DNA from: Prosthecobacter sp. SYSU 5D2
GTDB lineage: Bacteria > Verrucomicrobiota > Verrucomicrobiia > Verrucomicrobiales > Verrucomicrobiaceae
Direction: 5' to 3'
Length of the DNA stretch: 64,000 bases
Assembly (NCBI RefSeq): GCF_039655865.1
Contig: NZ_JBBYXL010000004.1
Location: forward strand, 1-64,000
Both the position numbers and the translations under genes were made by a program. The notes below the pieces were generated by a model, which was not told the origin of the DNA, searched no databases, and was given only the letters and a program-made list of their open reading frames with translations. Numbering within the stretch: position 1 is the first letter of the stretch; each line of letters opens with the position of its first letter. Positions 35,463 through 44,911 of this stretch are shown here, piece after piece.

Positions 35463-36581
35463 ATGCCTTTACCCTCCTTCGACCACCAGCCCCGCACCCG
35501 CCTCATTTTTGGAAACGGAACCCTTTCCCAGTTGGGAGAGCTGACCCGGGATCTGGGCGGAAAACGGGCGCTGATCGTCAGTGATCCAGGCATTGTGAAG
35601 GCGGGATATGTGACCCGCGCCGCCTCCTATCTCCTCGCGGCCGGCGTGGAGGCACGGGTCTATGGGGATGTGCGTGAAAATCCCAGCACCGAGGACGTGG
35701 ACAGGTGTGTTGAAATCGCCCGGGAATTCAAAACGGATTTCATCATCGGGCTGGGCGGTGGCAGCAGCATGGACACCGCCAAGGGCTGCAACTTCATCCT
35801 CACCAACGGGGGCCGCATGCAGGACTACTGGGGCACAGGCAAGGCCACCCGGCCGATGCTGCCTCTGATTGCCATTCCCACCACCGCCGGTACAGGAAGC
35901 GAATGCCAGAGCTACGCGCTTATTTCCGATGCTGAAACGCATGTCAAAATGGCCTGTGGCGACGTGAAAGCCGCCGCCAAGGTGGCCATTCTGGATCCGG
36001 AACTCACGGTTTCCCAGCCTGAGCGGGTCACGGTCTGCACAGGGATGGATGCCCTGTCCCATGCCCTGGAGACGGCCGTCACCAACAAGGGCAACTCGTG
36101 GTCCACCCTGTTTTCCCGCGAAGCCTTCCGCCTCTGTCACGAAGGCTTCACCCGCATCCTGGGGAATCCCCAGGACCTGGAAGCCCGCGGGCAGATGCTG
36201 CTTGGTGCCGCCTATGCCGGCATTGCCATCGAAAACTCCATGCTTGGAGCCGCCCACTCCTGCGCCAATCCGTTGACGGCCAAGTTCAATGTCGTTCATG
36301 GCGAAGCCGTGGGCGTAATGCTGCCGCACGTCATCCGGTTCAATTCCCAGCTCCCTGAGATAGCCGCCGTTTACACCAGTTATTTTGAGGGTGACCTCGC
36401 TGCCCGCGTGACCGAACTGCTCGCCATGGCCAAAATGCCGGTCCAAATATCGCACTATGGTGTGACTGGAGCCGATCTAGGCCAGCTCTCCGAGATGGCA
36501 CTCAAACAGTGGACCGCCCAGTTCAATCCGCGCCCGCTCACTTTGGAAGACTTTATTGCGCTTTATCAGGCCGCCCTTTGA
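35463..36581 (+). CDS. iron-containing alcohol dehydrogenase
   Basis: The 372-residue enzyme belongs to the group III alcohol dehydrogenases, which interconvert alcohols and aldehydes with NAD(P)H. The nucleotide loop is GLGGGSSMDTAKG, followed by IPTTAGTGSE; the metal ligands are expected in MDALSHALE, GAAHSCANPL and NVVHGEAVGVMLPH. It lies after the aldehyde dehydrogenase on the same strand. The ATG at 35463 (MPLPSFDHQPRTRLIFGNG) is the natural family start. Confidence 0.9.
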   Translation: MPLPSFDHQPRTRLIFGNGTLSQLGELTRDLGGKRALIVSDPGIVKAGYVTRAASYLLAAGVEARVYGDVRENPSTEDVDRCVEIAREFKTDFIIGLGGGSSMDTAKGCNFILTNGGRMQDYWGTGKATRPMLPLIAIPTTAGTGSECQSYALISDAETHVKMACGDVKAAAKVAILDPELTVSQPERVTVCTGMDALSHALETAVTNKGNSWSTLFSREAFRLCHEGFTRILGNPQDLEARGQMLLGAAYAGIAIENSMLGAAHSCANPLTAKFNVVHGEAVGVMLPHVIRFNSQLPEIAAVYTSYFEGDLAARVTELLAMAKMPVQISHYGVTGADLGQLSEMALKQWTAQFNPRPLTLEDFIALYQAAL

Positions 36582-36684
36582 ACTTCAGACAGTGTTCTCC
36601 AAGCCTTTTGATTCCGAGTTGCTTGTCCTGGCGGTCATGGCTAGAATCAGCTTTCAATTGTAATTATTCCATTCTGTTTATCTC

Positions 36685-37002
36685 ATGAGTTTCACGCGCC
36701 TTCTCCTTGCCGCCAGTGCTGTTTTGATCCTTGCCTCGTGCGCAGGCACAGGAAGTGTGGACGCCAGCTACCCGACCGTCAGCGAGCTTGACCGCCTGGA
36801 TGCCCAATGGGGCCTGTCACCGCGCACCTCCCGGGGGGCGCCCAAGCGCTCTTACCAATATTCGGCCCCCGCTCCCACATACGGCTCACCACCGGCTGCG
36901 ACAGCTCCGGCTCCCGTTCCAGCCCGTGAGACGATCAACATGCCACCGCCTGCCACCCCGGCTCCTCAGTTGGATCCCGCTGCCGTGAACAGTCTGCGCT
37001 AG
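36685..37002 (+). CDS. small Pro/Ala-rich lipoprotein
   Basis: The 105-residue product has a lipoprotein signal (LLLAASAVLILASC) and a low-complexity remainder rich in Pro, Ala, Ser and Thr, with APAPTYGSPPAATAPAP. It is likely an extended envelope-anchored peptide. A possible promoter, TTGCTT at 36619-36624 with TAGAAT at 36642-36647 (17-base spacer), precedes it. The cyclophilin gene starts 35 bases after its stop. Confidence 0.65.
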   Translation: MSFTRLLLAASAVLILASCAGTGSVDASYPTVSELDRLDAQWGLSPRTSRGAPKRSYQYSAPAPTYGSPPAATAPAPVPARETINMPPPATPAPQLDPAAVNSLR

Positions 37003-37037
37003 TCCCGGATTCCTCCCCCCTGCACGTATATTCCGCC

Positions 37038-37958
37038 GTGAAGACATCTGTCCTTTTTCTGCTCTCGCTTTTCACTGTTTTTTCAATCCAGGGCACACCG
37101 GCCCAGGAGCTCTCTCCGACGGTTCCTGCTCCAGGACTGCCCGTGGAGCCAATCCTGCCGGTGGACAAAATGGCCGAACAGGCCCAGCGCGAACTCTTTG
37201 AAGCCGCAGAGCGAGGCAACGTTACCGGTTCCCCTGGAGCCGTCCCAGTAACAGGTGGACCCGTCGTCACGACCACGGGCAAAAAAACCACCTTTGCCAC
37301 CCCGAAAATGGAAGACCCTGCGGGCTGGCCGGCAGATTCCCAACGCAAACTGGCTGTGATGGAGGTGAGCTTCGGCGGCGCTGTTGAAACCGTCATGTTT
37401 GAGCTCTTTGCCAACGATGCCCCCATCACCGTCTCGAACTTCCTGGACAACTGTGAAACCGGTTCCTACAACGGCCTCGCCTTTCACCGTGCCATCGAAA
37501 ATTTCATCGTCCAAACGGGCGACCCCCTGACCTCCGACGAAGGCGCACGCGAACGCTGGGGCACAGGCGGCGAATCCAAAACCGTGCCCGCTGAAATTAA
37601 ACGGGCGCACCGCAAAGGCTCTGTCGCCATGGGCCGCCGCAACGATAATGTGAATCCAGGACGCAAGTCCAACGGTTACCAGTTTTATTTTTCCCTGGGC
37701 AATTACAGCTCCATGGACGGCAAGTACACCGTTTTTGGCCAGGTTGTGTCAGGCATTGAAACCCTGGAAAAAATTTCCAAAATGCCCGTGGACAGCAACG
37801 ACTGCCCCATTGCCCGAATCGAGGTCAAATCCCTCAAAGTCATTGACCACAAGGGTCCGCTCACCGTCACCCAGCAGGCCACGGGTGACTCCCGCAAATA
37901 TTCCAAACCCGCAGCCGCCAAGGGTTTCATGGAGCGTCTTCTTGAGCGCGTCTGGTAA
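37038..37958 (+). CDS. exported cyclophilin-type peptidyl-prolyl isomerase
   Basis: The 306-residue protein starts with GTG, has a signal peptide (VLFLLSLFTVFSIQG), a Pro-rich linker of about 80 residues, then a cyclophilin domain: VSNFLDNCETGSYNGLAFHRAIENFIVQTGDP (broken motif, key residues FHR and QTGDP), KGSVAMGR, and YQFYFSLGNYSSMDGKYTVFGQVVSG. It would catalyse prolyl cis-trans isomerisation in the periplasm. It precedes kdsD by 40 bases. Confidence 0.88.
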   Translation: MKTSVLFLLSLFTVFSIQGTPAQELSPTVPAPGLPVEPILPVDKMAEQAQRELFEAAERGNVTGSPGAVPVTGGPVVTTTGKKTTFATPKMEDPAGWPADSQRKLAVMEVSFGGAVETVMFELFANDAPITVSNFLDNCETGSYNGLAFHRAIENFIVQTGDPLTSDEGARERWGTGGESKTVPAEIKRAHRKGSVAMGRRNDNVNPGRKSNGYQFYFSLGNYSSMDGKYTVFGQVVSGIETLEKISKMPVDSNDCPIARIEVKSLKVIDHKGPLTVTQQATGDSRKYSKPAAAKGFMERLLERVW

Positions 37959-37998
37959 GCCCTCTGCCACTGCCCGCTGACAGGCAGCGGCCCCTCGC

Positions 37999-38970
37999 AT
38001 GAATCATCCTGAACTGGCACGCCGCGTCATCCGCCTTGAGATTGAGGAGCTTGAGCGCCTGCACCAGCGGATCGGCACGGCCTTTTCCGAAGCGATCCAG
38101 ATGCTTCAAGACTGCCTGGCCGCACGCGGCAAGCTTATTGTTTGCGGGGTTGGGAAAAGCGGCAACATCGGACGCAAGCTGGCGGCCACGCTTAACAGCA
38201 CAGGGGCCACCACCGTCTGTCTGGACGTCGGAGATGCTCTCCATGGCGACCTCGGGGTCATTGATCCCGGAGACCTCGCCATTCTCCTGAGCTACAGCGG
38301 AGAGACGGCTGAACTGCTGGGCCTGCTGCCGCACATCAAGCGCCTCAATCTTTCTACCATCGCCATCACCGGTGTTTGTTCCTCCACACTGGCGCGTCAT
38401 GCGGACTGCGTTTTGGATGTCGCCGTGACCAAGGAAGCCTGCCCGCTGAATCTGGCCCCGACGGCCAGCACCACCACCATGCTGGTCCTGTGTGATGCGC
38501 TGGCCATGGTGCTGCTGGAAGCCCGTGGATTCCAGTCCTCAGACTTCGCCCGGCTGCATCCCGGTGGCTCCCTGGGGCGCGCGCTGCTGACACGGGTGTC
38601 TGATGTCATGCGGCAGGGTGCACAGGTGGCGCTCATCACTCCGGATACATCTGTCCAGGAGGCCCTGCAGGCCATGACACGCGCCCGCAGCGGCGCCGCC
38701 ATTGTACAGGAGCCGGATGGCACCCTCGCCGGCGTCTTCACCCATGGCGATTTTGTCCGTGCCTTCCAAAAGGACCATGCCATCGCCGTGCATCCTGTTT
38801 CCCAATACATGACCCCGCGCCCGGTCAGCATCCAGGCGGACAAGCTGGCTGCCGAAGTGCTGGCCACCCTGCAGACCAATCGCGTGGACGACATCGTCGT
38901 CGTGGATGCAGAGGGCCGTCCCGTCGGCCTCGTAGATACCCAGGACCTCACCCGGCTGCGCCTCGTCTAA
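37999..38970 (+). CDS. kdsD: arabinose-5-phosphate isomerase (KpsF/GutQ/KdsD family)
   Basis: The 323-residue enzyme converts ribulose 5-phosphate to arabinose 5-phosphate, the first step towards KDO for lipopolysaccharide. The SIS domain shows CGVGKSGNIGRKLAATLNSTG, LLSYSGETAEL and APTASTTTMLVLCDALA, with ARLHPGGSLGRALL at its end. Two CBS motifs follow from residue 205. All fit the E. coli KdsD layout. KDO genes are not seen nearby, but the enzyme implies an LPS-bearing outer membrane. Confidence 0.92.
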   Translation: MNHPELARRVIRLEIEELERLHQRIGTAFSEAIQMLQDCLAARGKLIVCGVGKSGNIGRKLAATLNSTGATTVCLDVGDALHGDLGVIDPGDLAILLSYSGETAELLGLLPHIKRLNLSTIAITGVCSSTLARHADCVLDVAVTKEACPLNLAPTASTTTMLVLCDALAMVLLEARGFQSSDFARLHPGGSLGRALLTRVSDVMRQGAQVALITPDTSVQEALQAMTRARSGAAIVQEPDGTLAGVFTHGDFVRAFQKDHAIAVHPVSQYMTPRPVSIQADKLAAEVLATLQTNRVDDIVVVDAEGRPVGLVDTQDLTRLRLV

Positions 38971-38987
38971 CTAATTATTCAATAAAT

Positions 38988-39257
38988 ATGACCGACACTG
39001 AAGACCCTCCACTCGAACGCGATCTTGGCACCCAGCCGCTGGATTCCATCATGACCGGTGCCGGGCTGGACAATCATGACCTCGTCAGCGCCAGCACGGA
39101 GCCCATGACCCACAAGGCGGTGCAGCGGGCCCGCAAAGGCCGCCGCCTGACCGTGCATATGCAGCGCCGCATGGTCGCCGCCCTGAACAAGGCACTGGCG
39201 CTCAAAGAGACACCTCCGGAAAGAGAATGGCGCATGAAGGATCTATTTACGTATTAG
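38988..39257 (+). CDS. small basic protein of unknown function
   Basis: The 89-residue protein begins 17 bases after kdsD. It has an acidic start (TDTEDPPLERDL), then LDSIMTGAGLDNHDLVSAS and a basic stretch (AVQRARKGRRLTVHMQRRMVAALN) that could contact nucleic acid. I do not recognise a named family. Codon use and spacing match its neighbours. Confidence 0.6.
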   Translation: MTDTEDPPLERDLGTQPLDSIMTGAGLDNHDLVSASTEPMTHKAVQRARKGRRLTVHMQRRMVAALNKALALKETPPEREWRMKDLFTY

Positions 39258-39321
39258 CTCAGGAATGGCCCCTTGCCTTTTAAGGCTTGACCTGCTTCCT
39301 GCAGTTTAGATCCTCTTCACC

Positions 39322-40584
39322 GTGCTGCCCATTCTCCCAGTCGTCTCCTACCTGGCTCTCCTGCTTTTGCTGGCGGTCATCTCCGCCACGGAGACGGCCA
39401 TCCATATGGCAAGGGATCTTGACAGCCAGCTTGGTTCTGCCAGAGCGGGCGTGGCACGGAAGCTGCGCAGGATCACGGAGAACCCATTCGTCCAGTTGCA
39501 CCGCACCCTCTTGCTTTCCGCCACGCTGAACCTCGCCCTTGCCGCGCTCGGTTTGCACCTCGTATCCGGCCCCATGCGCAGCCTTGGCTGGAACCCGTGG
39601 CTTGCCGCGTCCATCCTCTTCATCGGCACCGTCCTCATCGGTGACATGATCCCCAAGTTTCTCGCTGCGCGATCCCCGTCCGCCGTCCTGATCGGCAGCC
39701 TCCGCCTGCTCAACCCCTTCCGCAGCATCCTGGACCCCATCGCCACATTTGCGGATCGCAGCACGGATGTTCTCATCCGCAAGCTCATCCCGCGAAAGCT
39801 CAAAACCCGCCTGCCCATCACCCGCGACGAGTTTGAAACGCTGGTTGAGATGCGGGAGGAACAGGGCCTGCTGGACGCTGCCGAGGCTGCGATGATCCGC
39901 GAGGCGCTGGAGATCGAAGGCCTCACTGTGCGCGACTGCATGGTTCCCAGGGTGGACCTCACACTCATGAGCGCCTTTGACAAGCCGGAAAAGAACACGG
40001 CCACCCTGGAGCAGTCGGCGGAGCGTTTTGTCGTCGTTTACGGGGAAACTCCTGATGTGGTGGAGGGTCTCATTGACACCCTGGCCTGGCGTCTGGCCGG
40101 CCGCCCCGCCTGGGCCAATCTGCTCCGTCCTGCCACCTTTGTGCCGGAGACCATGCCGGTGCTGGATGCCCTGGATACCCACCTGCAAAACACCACCCAG
40201 CCGGTGCTCATTGTGGATGAATACGGCGGGCTCGAAGGCATGGTCAGCCAGGATGAAATAGCCGACTGGCTGCTATACGAAGCCGCCCCCTGGCAGGGTG
40301 AAGGCGCGGAAATTCGCGATCTGGGCAACGGACGGTACCTCCTTGAAGGCGGCACCCGCATTGATGACGTCGCCGAAGCATTGAGCCTCTCTTTCCCGGA
40401 CACGGACGGGCTGGACACCATTGGCGGCCTTGTCTTCAACCTGCTGGGCCACCTGCCCAAACCCGGTGAGCGTGTCCACCTGGATGCCGCCGACCTCAAG
40501 GTACGCCGGGTGGTCCGCGCGCGTGTGCAGCAGGTGGAGTTGCGCCTGAAAAAACCGCTGAATGAGGACCCTGACCGCTCATGA
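39322..40584 (+). CDS. CNNM/CorC-type membrane protein with CBS and transporter-associated domains
   Basis: The 420-residue protein starts with GTG. It has an N-terminal DUF21/CNNM membrane domain (residues 1-140, LLLLAVISATETAIHMAR), two CBS domains (from about 205, with PVLIVDEYGGLEGMVSQDEIADWL) and a C-terminal CorC_HlyC domain (LGNGRYLLEGGTRIDDVAEAL, DTIGGLVFNLLGHLPKPGE). Family members have been tied to magnesium and cobalt efflux. Its stop overlaps the ATG of the next, related gene. Confidence 0.88.
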   Translation: MLPILPVVSYLALLLLLAVISATETAIHMARDLDSQLGSARAGVARKLRRITENPFVQLHRTLLLSATLNLALAALGLHLVSGPMRSLGWNPWLAASILFIGTVLIGDMIPKFLAARSPSAVLIGSLRLLNPFRSILDPIATFADRSTDVLIRKLIPRKLKTRLPITRDEFETLVEMREEQGLLDAAEAAMIREALEIEGLTVRDCMVPRVDLTLMSAFDKPEKNTATLEQSAERFVVVYGETPDVVEGLIDTLAWRLAGRPAWANLLRPATFVPETMPVLDALDTHLQNTTQPVLIVDEYGGLEGMVSQDEIADWLLYEAAPWQGEGAEIRDLGNGRYLLEGGTRIDDVAEALSLSFPDTDGLDTIGGLVFNLLGHLPKPGERVHLDAADLKVRRVVRARVQQVELRLKKPLNEDPDRS

Positions 40585-41516
40585 CCTGGGTCCTCCTGCT
40601 CATCATTACCCTGACGCTCAGCTTCGCTCTGTCCGGGCTGGAAAGCGCCGTCATCGCCGTCAGCCGCGTGCGCGTGCGCCACGCCGCCGGTTCCGGAGAC
40701 CGGCGCGCCATCCGCCTGCTTCCTCTCATCGAAGACCGTGATGCACTGCTCGGTGCCATCACCGTCACCAATCACATCACCAACCTTGCAGCGTTTCTCA
40801 TCATCGCCTGGAAGCTCGTCCGCATCTCCGGCCCCTGGGATTACTTCATCGCCTTCATCATTGCCCTGCCCATTTTCCTCATCGGCCTGGAGGTCCTCCC
40901 CAAAAAACTCTTCCGCCGCTACCCTTTCCGCAGTCTGCGCACGCTGACTCCGCTGGTTCTATGCGTAGGCCAGGTCCGCCCCCTGTTCCGTGCCCTCGCA
41001 GATCCCAGGGCAGAAGCCGCCAGCATTCCGGACCAGTCCCACGGCCGTGATGACCTTCACCATCAGGCTGAAGTGCTGTCAAAGCAGGGCCAGCTCAGTC
41101 CGGGCGCGGCCAGCCTCATCCAGCGCAGCCTGCATTACCGCAGACTGCGCACCTCCGCCGTCATGCGCCCACTCACCCGCAGCATCGCCCTGTCCGGGGA
41201 GCTGCATCTGGAAACGGCCCTCATCATGGCCCGTGAGCATGCAGTCACCACCCTTCCGGTGCTTGGGGAACAGGGCCAGTTCGTCGGTGTACTGGACCTG
41301 GCCACCCTGCCCGCCCATTCCCCGCCTGACCGCCTCGTCCGCCATCACATGCGGACTCTGGATGCCGTCCATGCCAATGACAGCGCCCTGCTCACCCTGC
41401 AACGGATGCGCAAGCGTGCCCGCACCCTTGTTCTTGTTCTGGATGAGAAAAACGAACCCGTCGGCCTGGCGAGTGAAGAAGACCTGCTGGCTCATCTCAT
41501 GGGCACCCGGAACTGA
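40581..41516 (+). CDS. second CNNM/DUF21-CBS membrane protein, lacking the C-terminal domain
   Basis: The 311-residue protein repeats the architecture of the preceding gene product (DUF21 domain about residues 1-130; CBS pair about 190-308) but ends after the CBS domains, without CorC_HlyC. The start of LSFALSGLESAVIAVSRVRVRHAAG corresponds to its partner. Coupled translation (ATGA) suggests the two form a heteromeric transporter. Confidence 0.85.
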   Translation: MTWVLLLIITLTLSFALSGLESAVIAVSRVRVRHAAGSGDRRAIRLLPLIEDRDALLGAITVTNHITNLAAFLIIAWKLVRISGPWDYFIAFIIALPIFLIGLEVLPKKLFRRYPFRSLRTLTPLVLCVGQVRPLFRALADPRAEAASIPDQSHGRDDLHHQAEVLSKQGQLSPGAASLIQRSLHYRRLRTSAVMRPLTRSIALSGELHLETALIMAREHAVTTLPVLGEQGQFVGVLDLATLPAHSPPDRLVRHHMRTLDAVHANDSALLTLQRMRKRARTLVLVLDEKNEPVGLASEEDLLAHLMGTRN

Positions 41517-41591
41517 CCAAGGCGGCTCCCAATTCACACTTCCGCCTGTCTCCGGACATTTGAGCACGATTCGCGCGATCTCGCACGTTCT

Positions 41592-44159
41592 ATGCTTGTG
41601 ATCACTGTCATGCGCTGCCGGTTTCTCCTTTTCATCGCCACCAGTTTGATGGCGCTGCATTCATCCCCCGGCCAGCAACTGGATGTCGAACGCCTGTTTG
41701 AGGACCGCAACCTAGCCCCCGTCGGGCAACTCCTGGCCACTGGCGATTACGAACTCTGCGGCCGCATTTGCGAAGCGGCCATCGCCCGCGGCATGAAGGC
41801 CCCGGAGTGGCGCCTCATGCGTGTCCGTGCCCTCATGCTCCAAGGGCAGGAAGCTGCGGCCAGGGATGAAGTGCAGCTCGCCATCGCCACCTACCCTGCC
41901 CACCTGGAGCTGCTTATGTTGCAGCATGAAAACGCCCTGCTCCTCGGCCGGCAGGACATCGCGGACCAAGCGCTCGCCGCCGTCAATGCAGCCGCTAAAA
42001 CCAAACCGGCTCAGGATCGTTCCGCCCAGGAATGGGTTTCCCTCGGCCAGGCAGCGCTGGCCCTGGGGGCAGATGCCAAAAAAGTCATCGCGCAGTATTT
42101 CACTGTCGCTCAAAAGAAGGATCCCAAGCTGGAGTCCGCCTACCTGGCAGAAGGTCATCTCGCCCTTGAAAAGGATGATCCCGCCCGCGCTGCCGATGTC
42201 TTCCGTGCAGGATTAAAAGCCCATGGAGAGACGGCGGCGCTCCGCACCGGTCTGGCCAAAGCCTTTGCCAATGGCGACACGGAGAAGATGATGGAAAACA
42301 TTGCCCGTGCCCTGGAGGTCAATCCCAACCAGGCCGGGGCCCGGCTCATGCGGGCAGAGATGCTCATTGGCTCAGAAAAATTTCTCGAAGCCGAAGCAGA
42401 GATTCAGAAGGTTCTCGACATCCGTGAGAACTGCCCCGAGGCGTGGGCGCTGCGCGCCGCCGTCGCCCAGCTCAGTGCTGCCGGACCGGAAAAGATCACC
42501 ACGGCCCGTGCCAGAGGGCTCGCCCGCTGGGAAAAGAATCCCGCTGTGGATCACATCCTGGGCCGGGTCATTTCCCGTGCCTACCGTTTCGCGGAAGGGG
42601 CCGCCCACCAGCGTCAGGCCCTTGAATTCCAGGCCGACTACCTGCCTGCCAAGGTTCAGCTCTGCCACGATCTTCTCCGCCTTGGTGATGAAGAAGAAGC
42701 CTGGAAGCTGGCCGCCGACATCCGCCAGCAGGATGGTTACAACATCCAGGCGCACAACATCGGCCAGCTTGAAAAAGAGATGCGTGGTTACACCACCAAG
42801 TCCTATCCCGATTTCATCCTTAAAATGCCCAAGCGGGACTGGCCCATCTATGGCGAAAGCGCCCTGGCCCTGCTCCGGGAGGCCAAAGCCGCCCTCTGCC
42901 CCAAATACGGACTCGAGCTGAACCGCCCGGTCATGGTGGAGTTTTTCGGCGCGCAGCAGGACTTCGCCATCCGCACCTTTGGCAGCCTGGGCGGCCAAGG
43001 GCTGCTGGGGGTCTGCTTCGGCACCGTCATCACCATGAACAGCCCGGGCAGCCTGGCCCATGGCCGCAACAACTGGGAATCCACGCTCTGGCATGAGTTC
43101 TGCCATGTGGTGACCCTGACACTCACCCGCAACAAGATGCCACGCTGGCTCAGCGAAGGCATCAGCGTCCATGAAGAAAGCCTCAGAAATCCGGCCTGGG
43201 GCATGAAGATGAACGCCACCTTCCGCAAGATGATCCTGGAGGACAAGGCAGCCACCCAGGTCAGCCAGCTCAGCAGCGCCTTTCTCCAGGCCCCGGATGA
43301 GGACCACCTCATGTTCGCCTATTATCAGTCCAGCCAGGTGGTCGCCTATCTTTCGGAGCGCTTCGGTCCTGAATGCATCCAGGGCATCCTGGCAGACCTG
43401 GCCTCAGGCAAACGCATCAATGACGCCATCGCCGCCAATACGGAAAACATGGACCAGCTTGAGCAGGACTTTCACCGGCACCTGAAAGATCTGGCTTTGC
43501 AGCAGTTCGGCGCCCTGGCGGACTGGGACAAGCCCTCCCCGGAAGAGCTCAATCCGCTCGACCCCGAATCCCTGGCCAGCTACCGGAAGGAAAATCCCAA
43601 AAACCTCTGGGCCATCCGCCGGTATGCCGAAACCATGCTCAGCCAGGAGAACTGGGAGGAAGTCCTGAAAACGGCAGAGCTTCTCATTCAGCTCGTACCA
43701 GAAGACATCGGCGGCCAAAGTGGTTACCAGCTCAAAGCCGATGCCTTGGGCAAGCTCAACCGCATCGAAGAAGAAATCGAAACCCTCCGCCACATCGCCG
43801 CCCACGAGCCCGGAGCCATGGCTGTCTTCCTCCGGCTGATTGAAGTGGACACTGGCCGCCAGGACTGGCCATCCCTGCAGGTCAACGCCCGCCGGGCCAT
43901 TGCTTTGAACCCTTTCCTGCGCACTCCCCAGCAGGCGCTTGCCACTGCCGCCGAAGCCCAAAGCCAGTCATCTGAGGCCATCGAAGCGAACCGGCGTCTG
44001 CTCCTTCTGGACCCGGCCACCGCTGCCGGCACCCATTACAGACTGGCCCGGCTGCTAAGGGAAACGGATGCATCCGCAGCCAAAAGACATCTGCTGGACA
44101 GCCTGGCTCTGGCGCCGCGCTACCGGCAGGCGCATGCCCTGCTGCATGCCTGGGAATAA
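41592..44159 (+). CDS. exported TPR protein with gluzincin metalloprotease domain
   Basis: The 855-residue protein has a signal peptide (CRFLLFIATSLMALHSSPG), TPR-like helical repeats from about residue 50 to 400, a zinc protease domain, and further TPRs to the end. The protease has HEFCH (His501, Glu502, His505) and a downstream Glu522 in WLSEGISVHEE, the gluzincin pattern of peptidase MA-like enzymes. It probably acts in the periplasm on an unknown partner bound by the repeats. An ATG at 41610 is an equally good start. Confidence 0.82.
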   Translation: MLVITVMRCRFLLFIATSLMALHSSPGQQLDVERLFEDRNLAPVGQLLATGDYELCGRICEAAIARGMKAPEWRLMRVRALMLQGQEAAARDEVQLAIATYPAHLELLMLQHENALLLGRQDIADQALAAVNAAAKTKPAQDRSAQEWVSLGQAALALGADAKKVIAQYFTVAQKKDPKLESAYLAEGHLALEKDDPARAADVFRAGLKAHGETAALRTGLAKAFANGDTEKMMENIARALEVNPNQAGARLMRAEMLIGSEKFLEAEAEIQKVLDIRENCPEAWALRAAVAQLSAAGPEKITTARARGLARWEKNPAVDHILGRVISRAYRFAEGAAHQRQALEFQADYLPAKVQLCHDLLRLGDEEEAWKLAADIRQQDGYNIQAHNIGQLEKEMRGYTTKSYPDFILKMPKRDWPIYGESALALLREAKAALCPKYGLELNRPVMVEFFGAQQDFAIRTFGSLGGQGLLGVCFGTVITMNSPGSLAHGRNNWESTLWHEFCHVVTLTLTRNKMPRWLSEGISVHEESLRNPAWGMKMNATFRKMILEDKAATQVSQLSSAFLQAPDEDHLMFAYYQSSQVVAYLSERFGPECIQGILADLASGKRINDAIAANTENMDQLEQDFHRHLKDLALQQFGALADWDKPSPEELNPLDPESLASYRKENPKNLWAIRRYAETMLSQENWEEVLKTAELLIQLVPEDIGGQSGYQLKADALGKLNRIEEEIETLRHIAAHEPGAMAVFLRLIEVDTGRQDWPSLQVNARRAIALNPFLRTPQQALATAAEAQSQSSEAIEANRRLLLLDPATAAGTHYRLARLLRETDASAAKRHLLDSLALAPRYRQAHALLHAWE

Positions 44160-44276
44160 GCCTCCCTCATTGCATTGCACTGCGCACGCAGGCTGGTCAT
44201 GCAGTCACCTGCTTCTTTGACATTCGCCGCACCCTGCCTTCAGTATGCTGCCGTTCATTCCTGGGCATGTCCGCCC

Positions 44277-44708
44277 ATGATCCGCCCGCAAGACTCTCCC
44301 GCCGCCACCCTCTCCATGGACGCCCAGGACCTGCCCCACATCGTCATCCGCGCCTGCATGACCGTGCATGCCACGCTCGGGACCGGGCTGACACGCGATG
44401 CCTATGAGGAGTGCCTGGCTGTGGAACTGCGGTCTTTGGAAATCCCCTTTGTGCGCGGCCAGCCGCTTCAGTTTCAATATCGCGGGCATCCGGTCACCGC
44501 CGCCGCCTCACTGGATTTTGTGATCGAAAACACGTTGCTCTTAAAAGTCCTTGCCTGTGATGCAGTCAGCGATCTTGACCGTCGTAACATGGAAACCTGG
44601 CTGAAACTCAGCGGGTTAAAAACAGGCATCATTGTGAATTTTCAGGTGCCAGTCCTCAGGAAAGGCATTCATCGTATTTCGCTAAAGCGGCGGGAAGAAA
44701 ACGAGTGA
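44277..44708 (+). CDS. GxxExxY family protein with substituted signature Glu
   Basis: The protein (143 residues from this ATG, or 130 from the ATG at 44316, which fits the family start better) belongs to the GxxExxY group. The signature is usually of the form GLLESVY; here it is GLTRDAY, with Arg in place of Glu. The following LDFVIENTLLLKVLA corresponds to the nuclease-like DFxVENxxxxELKA, where the expected E-x-K pair is also lost. The family is described as related to PD-(D/E)xK nucleases with unknown function, so this copy is likely inactive as a nuclease. Confidence 0.75.
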   Translation: MIRPQDSPAATLSMDAQDLPHIVIRACMTVHATLGTGLTRDAYEECLAVELRSLEIPFVRGQPLQFQYRGHPVTAAASLDFVIENTLLLKVLACDAVSDLDRRNMETWLKLSGLKTGIIVNFQVPVLRKGIHRISLKRREENE

Positions 44709-44911
44709 TTTGCCGAACCCTGCTCCCCTTTGTTCTTGGATTTGAAAGGGAGGACTGGTAGGTAAGGGTGAAGTTTACGGCTGAAAAATTTAAGAGGCAT
44801 CTTCTGCCTACTTCGTGCGTATTTAAAAAAAAGAATTGCACCTAGCCGAAGACGGGCTTTCCTAAGGCTCGAATCTCATTCTTGAAAGCGCTGATATTTC
44901 TTACTTAAAAC

